A stretch of 64,000 bases of DNA from Burkholderiales bacterium. Lineage in GTDB: Bacteria > Pseudomonadota > Gammaproteobacteria > Burkholderiales > Burkholderiaceae_C. The stretch lies in contig JAGWTR010000004.1 in NCBI GenBank assembly GCA_028868855.1, forward strand, positions 124,001 through 188,000. Reading direction: 5' to 3'. Below, piece after piece: positions 35,097 to 43,656 of the stretch; positions within the stretch are counted from its first letter, which is position 1; each line of letters opens with the position of its first letter. The notes beneath the pieces were generated by a model that saw only the letters and a list, made by a program, of their open reading frames with translations, searched no databases and was not told the DNA's origin. The translations under genes and the position numbers were made by a program.

Positions 35097-35893
35097 ACCA
35101 CCTGGAACTCAATGCGCCGATTGCGTGCCCGCCCCTCGTCAGTGGCATTGCTGGCCACGGGCCGATCCGGCCCCAAGCCGGCGGTGCTGATGCTGTCGGC
35201 CAGCAGACCCTTACCGACCAGATAGGTCTTGACGGCCTGCGCACGCGCCAATGACAGCGCCACATTAGCCACCCGACCGCCCTGCGCATCCGTGTGACCC
35301 AACACCTCGACCTTCTTGCCCTTGAGCTTGGCCAAGGTCTGGGCCATCTCATCCAGGATCGCCATGCCCGCGGGACGCAGCACCGCACTGCCCGCTTCAA
35401 ACTCGATGATGCGGTTGGCCAGCGTCTGGTCGACGATGGCCTGTTCTTGAGCGGCCACGCGCAGACCGTTGCGCACGGTGTAGGTCGGGTTGAGCGACGC
35501 GGCCATATCGCTGGCCACCTGCTGGCGCACCGACTCATTGGGCACCTCCCCCTTCAGGTCGATGAGGTTACCCTGCACGTTCAACTGGCCCCGAGTCACC
35601 TGTTTGAGCGAAGGCGACAACAGCTTGTGCAGATGTTGTGACCACTGAGGTGGCGCCACGACGGCGCCCAGCGCCATCTGGTCCACGACCCGGTCCGCGC
35701 CATACAAATCGCGCAAGCGCGACAACACCTGCACCCGCGTGGCCTCATCCGGCACTGTGCCCGACACGACCACCTGATTGGGCCCCAGGACCTGGGCGCC
35801 GCTGCCGGACACGGAGGGTGCTTGCGCCATGACCCTCGAGACCAGCGAGGCCAGCACCAGGGCCACGACGAATGCGTACTTCATGGTCTTCAT
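35090..35893 (-). CDS. BON/OmpA-domain peptidoglycan-binding protein of the T6SS locus
   Basis: This is a 267-residue exported protein. A signal peptide of about 23 residues is followed by two BON-like repeats (VVVSGTVPDEATRVQVLSRL near 42 and IDLKGEVPNESVRQQVASDM near 110). A C-terminal OmpA-like domain (about 165-267) has KVEVLGHTDAQGG, LSLARAQAVKTYLV and EGRARNRRIEF, the residues that hold diaminopimelate of peptidoglycan. In T6SS loci such proteins anchor the membrane complex to the wall (TagL-type function). It lacks the membrane helix of TagL and looks periplasmic. Its ATG overlaps the tagF stop codon, so it belongs to the tssM operon. Confidence 0.85.
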   Translation of the reverse strand: MKTMKYAFVVALVLASLVSRVMAQAPSVSGSGAQVLGPNQVVVSGTVPDEATRVQVLSRLRDLYGADRVVDQMALGAVVAPPQWSQHLHKLLSPSLKQVTRGQLNVQGNLIDLKGEVPNESVRQQVASDMAASLNPTYTVRNGLRVAAQEQAIVDQTLANRIIEFEAGSAVLRPAGMAILDEMAQTLAKLKGKKVEVLGHTDAQGGRVANVALSLARAQAVKTYLVGKGLLADSISTAGLGPDRPVASNATDEGRARNRRIEFQVVQ

Positions 35894-36873
35894 ACTCCGA
35901 GGAAGATTTCTTCAAACGTGCTGAGCGCCTGTGCCAGGGACAGCGACGGGTCGCGCAAATAGTTCGATAACTTGCGCAGGCCATAGTCATCGGCCAGGCA
36001 GTCTTCGACCCACTCGGCCTGCGTCACTTCGACGGTGTCACGCAGCAAGGCATCGGGATCAATGACCGAACACAAAGTGGCGGGCGATGCGCCTTGAAAG
36101 CCCACAATCAATTCTGGATAGTCGCCGTGGGTCGCCACGAACAGGGCCACTTCGGCATCACTGCGTTCGAAAAACCCAAGGGTGAAGGACAGCCAAAAAC
36201 AGGCCACTGGCCAGCGCACGCTGGCATCGCTGACCAGGGGCAGGCGCAAGCCCTTGTGCAGCTTGCCCGCGCCCTGCGTGATCACCGGTTGCAACAAGAT
36301 GCCCAACGCCAACAGCGTCTGCCGCACCGACACGCGGGCTCCGGAGGCGGCCAGCATCTGCTCCAGACTGGCCACCGTGTGAGTCTCGAGAAAATCTGCC
36401 AGTTCCAGACGGGGACCCTTGATGCTGAGTTCGCCGTCGATCGAGGCGTCCAAGCTGGCTTGCGCATGCGCCAGGTCGGTCGCGGCATGAGCGACGCGGG
36501 CCACTTTTTCCAGACGGACCCACAAACGCGCCAGCACCAAAGGGCTGTGGCGAATGAAGTCGGCCTGCTCGTCCACGTCAAACGCGCCAGCCGTGATGAA
36601 AGGAAAACGTCGCCCCGACGCGTCCTGACTGGCCAGCCAATGTCCGGCCAGCCCGACCTGACTTTTCAGGCCCAGCACCGCGAACAGCACCGGCGGCGCA
36701 GCGTCATAGACCAGTTTCCAGCGCAGGTCCACGGCCAGCCGCTCCATGGTCTGCGCCTGCCACTGATCCAGGCTCTGTGTCATCGCGACCTGCTTGGGAC
36801 TGCGCACGAAGTCGCCGCGCGAGGGCAGTTTGCCAAAGTACACGACGTCGGTGCAGGACACCGGGGCGCTCAT
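35890..36873 (-). CDS. tagF: Type VI secretion accessory protein TagF
   Basis: TagF is a cytoplasmic post-translational repressor of T6SS assembly in Pseudomonas and Agrobacterium. The 327-residue product begins with the DUF2094 signature YFGKLPSRGDFVRSP, followed by LDQWQAQTMERL and PVLFAVLGLKSQVGLAGHWL with FPFITAG. The domain usually spans about 200 residues; the C-terminal extra (GFFERSDAEVALFVATHGDY to LSTFEEIFLGV) is common in Burkholderiales. No fused PppA phosphatase is seen. Its start overlaps the tssM stop as ATGA. Confidence 0.9.
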   Translation of the reverse strand: MSAPVSCTDVVYFGKLPSRGDFVRSPKQVAMTQSLDQWQAQTMERLAVDLRWKLVYDAAPPVLFAVLGLKSQVGLAGHWLASQDASGRRFPFITAGAFDVDEQADFIRHSPLVLARLWVRLEKVARVAHAATDLAHAQASLDASIDGELSIKGPRLELADFLETHTVASLEQMLAASGARVSVRQTLLALGILLQPVITQGAGKLHKGLRLPLVSDASVRWPVACFWLSFTLGFFERSDAEVALFVATHGDYPELIVGFQGASPATLCSVIDPDALLRDTVEVTQAEWVEDCLADDYGLRKLSNYLRDPSLSLAQALSTFEEIFLGV

Positions 36874-39800
36874 GGCTGAACTCCCTCAAGGGCCGTCGAT
36901 ACGGTAACGGGCGCCGCGATGGGTGCCGTAGCAGCAGGCACTGCGGCAGGGGCCTCTCCGCTGGTCGGCGCATCAGGCCCACCGGCCACCAAAGCAGGCA
37001 ACGCCCCCGGTCGGCCATTGCCTGAAGGCAGGCCGCCGGCATTGCCCGTGGCCGGCGCGGGAGCAGGAGCAGGCGCGGCGTTGGACGCATTGGAGACGAT
37101 GCGCAACTGCAATGCCACGGCCAGCGCGCCCTGCGGCCAGCGCAACTCAAAGGCGCCCGCCTCGTTGCGCTTGCGCTGCGCTGAGTTAATCATCTTTTCC
37201 AGACCGAAATGCCCCGGCTCATTGAAGAACTCGACGGTGCGCCCGTCATATGTCACGCCGCTGATTCTCACCCCGGGAACGCCAGGGCCCGGCCACACAA
37301 AGTGTGTCCATTTGGCCGCCGCGTTGCGGTAGCGCAGCACCTGCCCATCAATGTCCACGGTGTACTCGGTCAGACCAGGCACGGCTTGCGGAAGCAACTC
37401 AAACACGGTCTGAGCTTCGGCCACGGTGGCGGATGCCCCTCCCCCACCACTGGCCGTGGCGCCCTGACCGTTCAGCGGCGCCACCCAGGTCGCCAGTCCG
37501 TTGGAGAACTCCGGTAGCAAGCGCACTCCCATGTCCGCCCAGGTCCGCGGGTTGACCGTATCACCACGGCGCACGACCAGCGCTGCCAGCGACTGTTCGA
37601 CGAACTTGGCGACCGAGCCTTCAGACCCGAACACCTTGGCAATCTCACCCGCACTGGCTTCGACCTTGGAGCTGCGGTCAAACGGGTACTTCGCAGACAA
37701 GCTGCGCTGATAGGGCTCGAACACCTGGGCCATCCAAACACGGTTGAGTTCGGACTCGGTGGGGCGCACGATGACCGCGAAGGCCTGCATCAAAGGGCGC
37801 ACCAGCACGGGCCGCAGCGTGGCTTTGGCCGAATCGCTCATGCCATTGAGCATCTGCTCGTCCACGAGCTTGAGCGCCTCGGCCAGCTCCGAATTGCCTT
37901 CCAGCGTTTGCACCATCAACTGGCGCGAGGCCGGACCAGGATCGCCCTGGTTTTTCATCTGGTTGAAACGGGTGCGGACCTTGGACAAGGCATCCAGGTA
38001 GGTACGCACCAGCGTGGCGCCGCCATCGCGCGGCATCATCAAGCGGTTCAGACCCACGAACTCCTTGCCAATCGGCCCCAAAGGAATGTCCGCGGTGGGC
38101 ATTTTCACGTCGACATTGAGATTCACCGGCGAGGGGGTCATGCGCAGGATCGCCTGCTTGAACCACTCCCCGAAACCACGTTGGCCTTGCGCCAACCGCT
38201 CGTTGAGCGCGGAGGGGTTGTCCCAGGCAGTCTGGTCATACAAGGTCTGCATCAGCCGCCCCACCGGCGACTCGGCCGGATCGCCCAGGCGGTTCATGTG
38301 CACCACCGCCTTGTCAAAGCTGCCGAATTCGGCCACGGTGATGCCCTGCATGAACTTCTGCCATTCGCGCACGTACTCGGTCTTGTAGAGCTGCGTGAGC
38401 GATTTCTGGATCTGCTCGGGGCTGCCTTCCAGAGTCAGGTCGTCAGCGGCGGCGGTCTTGAGCACCCAGTCGGTGGACTGCAACTCCTGGTTTGCCGCGT
38501 TTTTGATCGCCTCCTTGATGTATTGGTCCCAGGCCTCTCGCGTGAAGGTGCCGGAGATGGCATAGCTGCCTGCGATGATCTGACGATCCTGATCGCTCAC
38601 CAGGCGGGCCACGGTCATCGGCGCAAAGCGGGTCGCGGAACGGGCCTTGATGTCGGCATAGACTCGCTCACGCGCCGGCATGCCCTTGATGACGCGGCGC
38701 AGATTCTCGCGGGTCTGGTCCAGCAGACCCAGGTTCAACTCCTGCTGCGGGAAAGCGGGGTCGGTCATCTGCGCCAGCGCAAAGGACATGATGTGTTCGG
38801 CGCTCTGGATCAATTGGTCGCGAGGCATGGTGCCGCGGTTGGCCTCCAGCCAGCTGCGCCAAAAACGCGTGAGCTGATCGCTCATGTGCCCCGGTTCCAG
38901 GCGACTTCGATCACCCAGCATCAGATAAGCCTTCAAGGCGTTGTAGGCCTCGGATACATTGGTGCTGGACGCGTTGCTGTAGGCCGAGTTGGCCGTCGCC
39001 GTTGTCACGCCATCTGCGGCGGGGGCGTCAGAGACGCGCTGGAGGGGACGCAGCTCGCCCGCATGGTTGTTGACCTCGGCCAGGTATGCGGCGATGGCTT
39101 GCTCCACCGGCTTGAGCATCACAGCCTGCAGGCCGGCAAAGTATTCCTGCTGCAGCTTGTCCTCGATGGCCTGCCCCTGGTAGAGCCCCAGCCCCAGCGA
39201 GAACGGCCGGCTCGTGCGGTAGTGCTGCATTTGTACCAGCCGGTCTTGCAGGATCTCCAGCGCGTCCAGTCGCGATTGCAGATCAACCCGGTTGTCCTGC
39301 ACCCGCTGGGCCTTGGCCAGGTCAGCCTGCACATTGGTGACCAGTTGGCGATTGCCCAGGTACGACCAGGTCCAACTGCCCAACAAGGCCCCCATCAGAA
39401 GCACGCCACCGAAGAAGCTGGCATAGCGCAGGTTCAGCTTGGTGCGGCTCGTGTATCGCTGCACCAGTTGGCGGTCGGCGAAGATGACCTTGGAAAACAG
39501 CTCCTTGAGGAAGAAGCCACTCTGGGAGTAAACGGCCGATGCAGCACCGACTTGCAACTGCAAGGCGAACTGCTCGGCCACGCGTTCGCTGGCACGCCCG
39601 GTGGACTGACCTTCCTGCACGGCGCTGGTGAAGTAAAACCCGCGGAAGATCGGCCGGTACTGGTAGGGGTTTTCTTCAAACAGCGTGGTGATGAAGGTGC
39701 GCAAGGCGGGCTTGAGGGCCGCGAATTCGAGGGGGAAGGTCAGCACACCCGGGGGAAGTTGCTCGCCCCGGTGCATGGACATACGCACCACCGAGGCCTC

Positions 39801-40745
39801 TTTCAACCCCTCATACAACTGGTCAAAATGCCCGTCAAAAGCGGCCACGGCATCGGCCTTGCCAGTGGTGTCGTAAGGCAAGGTGGCGCCCCAGACCTTG
39901 TCACGCTCGTCACGATCGCGGTCTTCAAAAAAATCGACGAAGCCTGCAATCAGGTCGGCCTTGGTGAAGACCACGTACACCGGCGCAAAGACTTCGAGCT
40001 TTTCCGTCAGCTCTTGCACGCGCTGGCGCAGTTTGCGGGCCAGATCAATGGCGAACTCAGGCTTGTTGGCACCCAGTTCGGCCACGCTGGCAGCGATGAT
40101 CACGCCATTGATGGGGGCCTTGGGCCGATGCTTCTTGAGCAGCGACAAAAAGCCCATCCATTCACTGCGGTCCTCTTCGTGCACGGCATAGCGGCCGGCG
40201 GTGTCCAGCAAGATGCCTTCGGTGGTGAAGAACCAGTCGCAATGACGGGTGCCGCCAATGCCCTGAATGATGTTGTCGGTGCCATCGCTGCTGCCTGCAA
40301 ACGGAAACTTCAAGCCCGACTTGACGACAGCCGAGCTTTTGCCTGCTGCTGGGTTGCCAATGACGGCATACCAAGGCAATTCATACAAGGCCGCAGCGCC
40401 TGAGGTTTCACCCAGCCTGGATGACTTGATGAGCTTGACGGCTTCAAGCATGCGCTCGCGCACAGCCTGCACTTCGTCGCGCTTGTCTCCGCTGACCGAC
40501 CTGACGGCCTTGTCGGCCTCCGCGTTCATGGCCTGCTCAAGCTGCGAGGCCGCCTTGGCGGCCCGTGCACGACGCAGGGCCCACACCACCAGCCAGGCCA
40601 GGGCGATCAATCCAAGGACCACCGCCGCCCAGACCAGTCCGATCTTGAGCGTGTCAGCCCCCAGGAACAGCAAGCCGGCCAAGGCCGCCACACCGATGAC
40701 GGTGAGCACTCGGGGGTCGAGAAAAAACTGCCAGATTCTCTGCAT
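36870..40745 (-). CDS. tssM: Type VI secretion membrane-complex protein TssM (IcmF)
   Basis: TssM spans the inner membrane and periplasm and forms, with TssJ and TssL, the channel base. The 1291-residue product has two N-terminal helices (about 12-30 and 35-57), a cytoplasmic NTPase-like domain with Walker A GNPAAGKSS (130-138), and a third helix near 430-450 (FFGGVLLMGALLGSWTWSYL). The large periplasmic part ends with the beta domain (FNEPGHFGLEKMI near 1200). The last about 75 residues are a Pro/Ala/Gly-rich tail not usual in the family. Walker A is intact. Gap to the ketosynthase-like gene upstream is 18 bases. Confidence 0.97.
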   Translation of the reverse strand: MQRIWQFFLDPRVLTVIGVAALAGLLFLGADTLKIGLVWAAVVLGLIALAWLVVWALRRARAAKAASQLEQAMNAEADKAVRSVSGDKRDEVQAVRERMLEAVKLIKSSRLGETSGAAALYELPWYAVIGNPAAGKSSAVVKSGLKFPFAGSSDGTDNIIQGIGGTRHCDWFFTTEGILLDTAGRYAVHEEDRSEWMGFLSLLKKHRPKAPINGVIIAASVAELGANKPEFAIDLARKLRQRVQELTEKLEVFAPVYVVFTKADLIAGFVDFFEDRDRDERDKVWGATLPYDTTGKADAVAAFDGHFDQLYEGLKEASVVRMSMHRGEQLPPGVLTFPLEFAALKPALRTFITTLFEENPYQYRPIFRGFYFTSAVQEGQSTGRASERVAEQFALQLQVGAASAVYSQSGFFLKELFSKVIFADRQLVQRYTSRTKLNLRYASFFGGVLLMGALLGSWTWSYLGNRQLVTNVQADLAKAQRVQDNRVDLQSRLDALEILQDRLVQMQHYRTSRPFSLGLGLYQGQAIEDKLQQEYFAGLQAVMLKPVEQAIAAYLAEVNNHAGELRPLQRVSDAPAADGVTTATANSAYSNASSTNVSEAYNALKAYLMLGDRSRLEPGHMSDQLTRFWRSWLEANRGTMPRDQLIQSAEHIMSFALAQMTDPAFPQQELNLGLLDQTRENLRRVIKGMPARERVYADIKARSATRFAPMTVARLVSDQDRQIIAGSYAISGTFTREAWDQYIKEAIKNAANQELQSTDWVLKTAAADDLTLEGSPEQIQKSLTQLYKTEYVREWQKFMQGITVAEFGSFDKAVVHMNRLGDPAESPVGRLMQTLYDQTAWDNPSALNERLAQGQRGFGEWFKQAILRMTPSPVNLNVDVKMPTADIPLGPIGKEFVGLNRLMMPRDGGATLVRTYLDALSKVRTRFNQMKNQGDPGPASRQLMVQTLEGNSELAEALKLVDEQMLNGMSDSAKATLRPVLVRPLMQAFAVIVRPTESELNRVWMAQVFEPYQRSLSAKYPFDRSSKVEASAGEIAKVFGSEGSVAKFVEQSLAALVVRRGDTVNPRTWADMGVRLLPEFSNGLATWVAPLNGQGATASGGGGASATVAEAQTVFELLPQAVPGLTEYTVDIDGQVLRYRNAAAKWTHFVWPGPGVPGVRISGVTYDGRTVEFFNEPGHFGLEKMINSAQRKRNEAGAFELRWPQGALAVALQLRIVSNASNAAPAPAPAPATGNAGGLPSGNGRPGALPALVAGGPDAPTSGEAPAAVPAATAPIAAPVTVSTALEGVQP

Positions 40746-40763
40746 GATTCCAGTCCAGATCTA

Positions 40764-42299
40764 TCAAGTCGTGGCTTGGGCCGAAGGCGGCAGCCAAGTC
40801 CAGGGAAGCAGGGCCACCGCGATGCGGTCGTGCGGCGACTGAACGTTCAAGGCCAGCGTGACGCCTGTGTGGCCATCTTGTTGAACGGCCCCGACGGCCA
40901 GCGCCAATGGCACCAGTGAGGCTGCCAGACCCAGATCGCCACAGGCTGCGCCCACTCGGGCCACGCACAACATGGGGTCCAGCTGCGGGGCCACGCCTTG
41001 CAAGGCTTCAAACACTTCGGCGGTGCGACTGGCGCGGTGGTCGCCATCAGCCACCACCAGGGCCAGGTCAGTGTCACAAGCGCCTGAGACGCTCAAGGCT
41101 TGGCGCATGGCCTCTTGCAGCGTGGTGGGCCCGACGCGCCCCGCCGCATCGGCCGATTTGTCACGGCGCAGACGCACCGGCCGGAACAGGCGCGCGGGCT
41201 CAGGGGCCATGTCAGGCAGGCCGGGCCAGTTGGTGGTCGTCAGCAACACAGCTGCGGCAGCTTCGCCGGGGATACGACCGGTTTGGTGGGCCCCCGTGAA
41301 CAGCTCGCCCACGGCTTGTCGGCGTTCGATCTCGACTTCGTCGAGGGCACTGTCGGCCACCAGAAGCACGCACCACTGGGGATCGGCCTCGCGAGCCCAT
41401 TGCACGGCTTGCTGGTCCACCAAGGCCCACAGGGCATCGCCATGATCGAGCGCGTGCACATGCAATGCAGGGGGAATGTCGCGCAAAGCGTCGGCTTCAT
41501 CGGCCAGACTGGCACAGCGCATTCGTAGCCAGGCCGTCAGGTGCTCACGTTCGACCTCGGTCCAGTCAGAAGGGACGAACAGGCGCACCGTCAAGCGGGG
41601 CAGGGTGGCAGCTCGATTCACATCACTCCGGGGTGGCGGAGTCAGGCCACTGAGGTGTGCTTTCATGGTGGGTTCCGTCACCGCATCGGGCCGCGATCCG
41701 GAAGCGCCCGGGTGCTGCGCTTCAAGCCAGCTCATGGCCATCTCCGCGACGCGATTGAACAGCTGATCGGCAGGCTGCTGCAGCAAGGCCAGCACCCGCA
41801 CCACACGGTCACTCACCTCAGCGGGCAGGCGTTCGCGCAGAGGCTCAACGTCGAGTTCTTTAACGCGCGCGGCGAACACGGGGGCGCCGTCCACGTCTTG
41901 CAGGTGCGCGTCCAGATCAGGTCGGATCTCGCCGGCGCGTATCTGCATCAAAACCTGCTCGACGCCAACGCCCGCTGCTGAATGCACGGCGGCGTCCACC
42001 ACCGCCACGCTGAAGCTGCGGGGATCCGTTGCGGCCGACAAGGTCTTGCCCCCCTCGGCTGAAGCAAGGACAGAGCCGGGCACCCGCAGAGGGCTGCCCG
42101 CCTGGTTGCGCAGGCGGGCCACGCCCCACAGGGCCAGCAGCAACACCACCGTCAGCACCACGGGCAGCACCAATAACTGCAAGACGATCTCGGCGCCGGA
42201 CACGTCATGCCCCGTTGTTTGCCACCGCCACAGCGTGACCAGCCACACCAGGGCCGCCACGACCAGCCACAACATCCCCGCCTTGAACGCTTTGCTCAT
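40764..42299 (-). CDS. Membrane-anchored degenerate ketosynthase/thiolase-like protein of the T6SS locus
   Basis: This 511-residue protein has no firm family name that I recognise. Two membrane helices (about 8-25 and 36-62) are followed by a linker and a region (about 235-500) whose landmarks follow the C-terminal part of beta-ketoacyl synthases in order. These are HALDHGDALWALVDQQAVQW (282-301), a GEGA-type box GEAAAAVLL (345-353), VVADGDHRASRTAE (415-428) where HGTGT-D-E is expected, and RVGAACGDLGLAASLVPLAL (448-467) where K-x4-GH-x2-GAAG is expected. The Cys and both His of the active site appear lost, so it is probably not an enzyme. Ketosynthase/thiolase-like proteins are known beside PAAR and VgrG genes, but a membrane-anchored form is unusual. 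It sits between PAAR and tssM. Confidence 0.65.
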   Translation of the reverse strand: MSKAFKAGMLWLVVAALVWLVTLWRWQTTGHDVSGAEIVLQLLVLPVVLTVVLLLALWGVARLRNQAGSPLRVPGSVLASAEGGKTLSAATDPRSFSVAVVDAAVHSAAGVGVEQVLMQIRAGEIRPDLDAHLQDVDGAPVFAARVKELDVEPLRERLPAEVSDRVVRVLALLQQPADQLFNRVAEMAMSWLEAQHPGASGSRPDAVTEPTMKAHLSGLTPPPRSDVNRAATLPRLTVRLFVPSDWTEVEREHLTAWLRMRCASLADEADALRDIPPALHVHALDHGDALWALVDQQAVQWAREADPQWCVLLVADSALDEVEIERRQAVGELFTGAHQTGRIPGEAAAAVLLTTTNWPGLPDMAPEPARLFRPVRLRRDKSADAAGRVGPTTLQEAMRQALSVSGACDTDLALVVADGDHRASRTAEVFEALQGVAPQLDPMLCVARVGAACGDLGLAASLVPLALAVGAVQQDGHTGVTLALNVQSPHDRIAVALLPWTWLPPSAQATT

Positions 42300-42324
42300 C
42301 TTCGTACTGCCAATGGGTGCGCGA

Positions 42325-42591
42325 TCAAATACCGGTGCTCAACACCTGAGAGGCAATCAGCGTGGCGCCGCAGGCGCACTTGTCGCCATGGCGGGCCGCC
42401 GGTTGGCCGTCAATGATCATGGTCGCATCGCCGGAGACGATCACGCTGGTGCCATGGTCCCGCTTGGGACAGGTCACCTGGTCGCCCACGCGAGCAATGC
42501 GTCGACCATGGGCATCGGAAACCCCCGATGCCCCGACCACCGTTCCCCCATGGTCGGTGGTGTCACCCAAAACGATGAAAGGACGCCCCAT
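42325..42591 (-). CDS. PAAR-domain spike tip protein
   Basis: This stand-alone PAAR protein of 88 residues caps the VgrG spike of T6SS. It has the family start GRPFIVLGDTTDHGGTVV, the repeated GD-type turns (RVGDQVTCP, GQPAARHGDKCACGATLIAS) and His/Cys residues (H14, C43, H65, C69/C71 region) that bind the tip metal in PAAR structures. No C-terminal toxin extension is present, so any effector must be carried another way. It lies 25 bases before the ketosynthase-like gene. No vgrG is in the window. Confidence 0.92.
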   Translation of the reverse strand: MGRPFIVLGDTTDHGGTVVGASGVSDAHGRRIARVGDQVTCPKRDHGTSVIVSGDATMIIDGQPAARHGDKCACGATLIASQVLSTGI

Positions 42592-42694
42592 GTCACCCGA
42601 CTCCCTGTGTATTCATGGCCCGCACCATGGCAGGCAGGGGCGCAGTCTAAAGGCTGGCGCACACCGAGACGATCCCCCGTTGGGACGGGGACTG

Positions 42695-43540
42695 TTACTT
42701 GATGTTTCTGCGGCGCAACTCGACGTGGCCGAAATCCATGAGGCGCCAGCGTCCACCCCAGGTCATCCCCAGCTGCTCGGCGACCTGGCCATACAACTCG
42801 TAGCCGCGCATGACCCAGGGGTCTTTTTCCGAGATGACGAGTTTGCCTTCGCGCAGAAAGGCGCAATCGGCGGCCAAACCGTACTGGTGGTAGCTTTGCC
42901 AGGCGCCGGCGTTCGTGACATGGCCACCCTGGCTGGCCAGCAGGGTCTGGCGTTCCGGGCTGCGATAGCCTTCCAGCAGCGCCATGTCGTAGCCATGCTG
43001 CTCTTTCATGACTTTGAAGATGGTGAGCAGGCGCTGCACAAATTCATCGTCCATGCGTCCCCAGCGTCGATCGGCGCTGGACAGCATCGGCCGCACCACT
43101 TCAACCTCGGCCGTCATGAACACTTGCGGGGGCAAGGGCGGGGGGGGAACCAACTGCTCGCCTCGCAGCAAATGGGCCACGTGGTCGTTGCCGTCATTGC
43201 CGCGTTCCTCAAAAGCATCCAGCGTGCGGGCTCTTTGGGAGCCGGTGCTCCACCACCAGACCGTGGCGGCAGGCAGGGTCAGCAGGACCATGCTGAGTAC
43301 CGCCCAGGGCCAGCGCTTGGCCACCCAGTGGCCCGTGCTACCGGCTGCCACCGCCCATTGCACGCCGGTCTGCCGCGCCGATGACCGCGCCTGTCGGGCG
43401 ACACCCTGCGATCCACGTCGCCAGCGGTGCCAAGCGGCGCGAACATGCGCCACGGCCACCTGCCGCCAGTGCGGAAACACCAGCAATGCCAGGGCCACGC
43501 AGCCCAGCATGAAATACCCAAAAATCAACCCTGCCAGCAT
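42695..43540 (-). CDS. TagX-like M15-family peptidoglycan hydrolase
   Basis: This 281-residue protein has two N-terminal membrane helices (about 4-22 and 77-97) and a periplasmic M15 (VanY/L,D-endopeptidase) domain from about 140. The zinc motifs are intact: SYHQYGLAADC (H218, D225) and DFGHVEL (H272), with GYRSPERQ ahead of them. TagX of Acinetobacter has this architecture and cuts the wall so the T6SS channel can pass, so the same role is inferred. The ATG at 43540 is chosen at the start of the first helix, though no ribosome site is evident and the frame is open to 43768. It is the first gene of the minus-strand T6SS operon. The 103-base gap to PAAR contains a CCCCGT/ACGGGG hairpin. Confidence 0.82.
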   Translation of the reverse strand: MLAGLIFGYFMLGCVALALLVFPHWRQVAVAHVRAAWHRWRRGSQGVARQARSSARQTGVQWAVAAGSTGHWVAKRWPWAVLSMVLLTLPAATVWWWSTGSQRARTLDAFEERGNDGNDHVAHLLRGEQLVPPPPLPPQVFMTAEVEVVRPMLSSADRRWGRMDDEFVQRLLTIFKVMKEQHGYDMALLEGYRSPERQTLLASQGGHVTNAGAWQSYHQYGLAADCAFLREGKLVISEKDPWVMRGYELYGQVAEQLGMTWGGRWRLMDFGHVELRRRNIK

Positions 43541-43656
43541 GATTTTGTAACGATTGTTTGCGGACCGCTTGAATTGCGGCGATTGGGATCCGAACACACC
43601 TTTGGAGCTTCTAGAATCCGCGCTTTGGTAAAAATAAATCCAACAAGGGAGTCGGC

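Noticed and set aside
42675-42690. CCCCGT-TGGG-ACGGGG hairpin as a terminator after the TagX-like gene
   Set aside because: There is no U-run on either strand, and the PAAR and ketosynthase-like genes continue in the same direction. It is mentioned only as a hairpin.
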